Below, piece by piece: positions 62,382 through 64,000 of a stretch of DNA of 64,000 nucleotides. The translations under genes were made by a program, and so were the position numbers. Each line of letters opens with the position of its first letter. The stretch's first letter is position 1. The notes beneath the pieces are model-generated. The model was not told the origin of the DNA, ran no database searches, and was given only the letters and a program-made list of their open reading frames with translations. Source of the stretch: Pedinophyceae sp. YPF-701 (lineage: Eukaryota; Chlorophyta; Pedinophyceae). The DNA is taken from positions 620,001 through 684,000 of the forward strand of contig CAJZHL010000002.1 of NCBI GenBank assembly GCA_916048055.1, given 5' to 3'.

Positions 62382-62986
62382 GATGGGCGGAGTCTCACGA
62401 AACGCAAGCAACGGAACAACTACCTCGCAGACTAGCCTGGGGACGAGAGAACTGGCGGAGAACGGCTTCCTGCCGGCCTCTCATGGGCCGAGATCTAGGT
62501 CACCAGGTACAACACGGAAGCTTTCGTGGCGGAACGTGACCTGCTCGCCGTGGCCGGTGCCGGAGCCGATATGCCCAGGCCACGACGGAGCTGCGCAGAC
62601 CGTACCGGCGCTCTGTGGGCGCCGCCATGAACGTACAATGCATGTTGTGTGCTCAGGTGCAGGTGTGTCCTTGTGCAGTTGAAGAGGCTGGTATAACGCG
62701 CGTCAAGAACTTCCGCGCACGGCCGAGGTGTCATCGCCTGGCCTGCGCGAGGGCGGCCGCATGCGAGACCCCACGCCAACACCGGCCTGCACCATGAACA
62801 GCAGCAGTGCGGGAGGCCAGTGCCTTCGCTGGGACCTCAGCGCTCCCGCATCTCTGCAGACGGACAACACACCTCGCGCTCCGGCCAGCGCCCACGTCAG
62901 GCCACGCGGCGCGTCACATTCAATCTCGTGTGCTTTACATTATCATATCATAACATAACATCAATCATGTACTTCTCGTGTTGCCG
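62382..62986. other. Intergenic region
   Basis: About 600 bp between the reductase 3' end and the PsbP-domain gene, both on the minus strand. A short AT-rich patch at 62935-62970 (TTATCATATCATAACATAAC) probably belongs to the 3' UTR of the reductase. No gene is supported. Confidence 0.5.
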
Positions 62987-64000
62987 TCAGACGCGCTTCA
63001 GCTTCCCCTTGGCGATCCACCGGTCGCTGTACCGCCAGAAGGTCGCGAACCGCCCCAGGACGCCCAGCGGCGTCAGGTACCTCACGTGGCGCGGAGAGCT
63101 GCCACGGACGCCACGGATGCGCGGCGCCATCCAGCGCGCCACGACGTCCGCGGGCTCCGCGAGCAGGTTGAGCGCCCGGGCCGTCATCGGCGAGGACAGG
63201 TCCGCGCCTGACAGCAGCAGGTCCGTCAGAACCATCCCGGGGGAAAACAGGTGCGCCTCCACGTTGCCCGCAACCTGCAGGGGGCGCGCACGGCGGCCTC
63301 CGCGTCCCGATCGCGACCGCGCCTCGACGATCGAAAGGTCAGCGGCACGCACCCGCTGCTCGCCGCGTCGAGCAGCGTTCGCAAGCGGCGTGGGTCTGGC
63401 GCATGGACACGTGCGGGTGGGTGCGGTCGCGCCTCGTTCTCTTGGCCCGGGGCCTTCCGCGCGCGGCCCGAGAGCTCCTTTCCTGCGCTGCGCACGAGCT
63501 GCACGAGGCCGTGCTTGCTGGCGCCGTACGCCGCGTTGTTCGGCGTCGCCGACCCGTCCGCGCCCGCGCCGTCCATGAAGATGATCTTGTACCTGCAGGG
63601 CCGCCGCTCGCTGCCACGTCACGCGCGCGCCAACGCAGAGAGCGCGCGCGGTCTCGCGGGGAGGCCCCGTCGCGCACGGCGCGCGACGCAAGCTGAGCAG
63701 CAACAGCAACGGCGAGCCCGTGGGCCGCGCACCGCCGGTCCGCTGGCTGCGCGGCCATGATCCGCGCCGCGGACCGCGCGCCGTACATCGCGCCGAGGAG
63801 GTTCGTCTCGACCACGGCGGCGAGCTTCTCTGGGTCGGACGTGCTCAGAGGGCTCTTGGGCGCCATCGAGACGCCCGCGTTGTTGATCCAGATGTCGATG
63901 CCGCCGAGCTTCTTCGCCGCCTCCTGCGCCGCGGCGTCGACCTGCTGCGCGTCCCTCACGTCGCACTGCACCCACGAGACGCGCGCCCCCTGGCCTGCGC
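62987..64000 (-). CDS. NOL: Chlorophyll(ide) b reductase, NYC1/NOL type, 5' end outside window
   Basis: SDR enzyme that starts chlorophyll b breakdown by reducing it to 7-hydroxymethyl chlorophyll at the thylakoid membrane. The 3' part is present: exon from the window edge to 63733, an exon starting at 63592, and a last exon 63274-62987. INNAGVSMAP, VETNLLGAMYGARSAARIM, FMDGAGADGSATPNNAAYGASKHG (with YxxxK) and HLFSPGMVLTDLLLSGAD are characteristic; DGAGxDG and SPGMVxTDLL are hallmarks of NYC1/NOL rather than of generic SDRs. The nucleotide-binding motif lies beyond 64000. The donor ending the middle exon is not clear; a GC donor near 63502 (AACGAG|GCGCGA) would keep the phase. The C terminus KLKRV is short, without the long tail of NYC1, hence closer to NOL. 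Confidence 0.85.

Noticed and set aside
63275-63591. Exact donor of the middle exon in the chlorophyll b reductase
   Set aside because: No GT donor fits the phase; a GC donor near 63502 would, but other splits are possible, so it was not counted among the GC-AG introns.

Overview
This is nuclear DNA of a GC-rich eukaryotic microalga, most likely of the green lineage. Nearly every gene is broken by short introns, most of about 90-400 bp. The products include RNA polymerase III, mitochondrial and peroxisomal enzymes, an LC8-family dynein light chain and an organellar tRNA synthetase. A PsbP-domain protein with a lumenal targeting signal and a NYC1/NOL-type chlorophyll b reductase point to a plastid and probably to chlorophyll b. 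I do not name a species. Exon coordinates come from splice motifs, reading-phase agreement and remembered family patterns, not from transcripts.

Layout. 0-5.3 kb: 3' end of the Pol III largest subunit, a peroxisomal dienoyl-CoA reductase (minus) and a beta-propeller protein. 5.7-22.1 kb: a tandem pair of very large STAND/NLR-like genes. 22.4-36.5 kb: UDP-galactopyranose mutase, DLST, dynein light chain, archaeal-type dehydroquinate synthase family protein, an RDH-like SDR, organellar TrpRS and an unknown membrane protein. 36.8-49 kb: a second unknown membrane protein, a secreted and probably GPI-anchored double substrate-binding protein, a beta-helix repeat gene with frame breaks, and a TPR/RS protein. 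50-64 kb: a DUF676 lipase-like hydrolase, a TFIIS-N-domain protein, a CLEC16A homologue, a PsbP-domain protein and a chlorophyll b reductase running off the right edge.

Most interesting system: the tandem genes at 5.7-13.9 and 14.4-22.1 kb. Each encodes a protein of more than 2,000 residues with a lipidation-type N terminus (MGCGASV), a SAM-like domain, an alpha-helical region resembling HeLo/MLKL/RPW8 cell-death bundles, an EF-hand loop, an NB-ARC-type ATPase and a long array of kinesin-light-chain-like TPRs. They read as candidate membrane-anchored, calcium-responsive NLR analogues. The two copies exchange sequence, with a 311-bp perfectly identical tract, and one has gained a 630-bp block of TPRs.

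Across the window, 6 of about 66 modelled introns use a GC donor, nearly all of the form AG|GCACG. Three loci (STAND TPRs, substrate-binding repeats, beta-helix array) show very recent internal duplication or conversion, so this genome appears to homogenise repeats actively.
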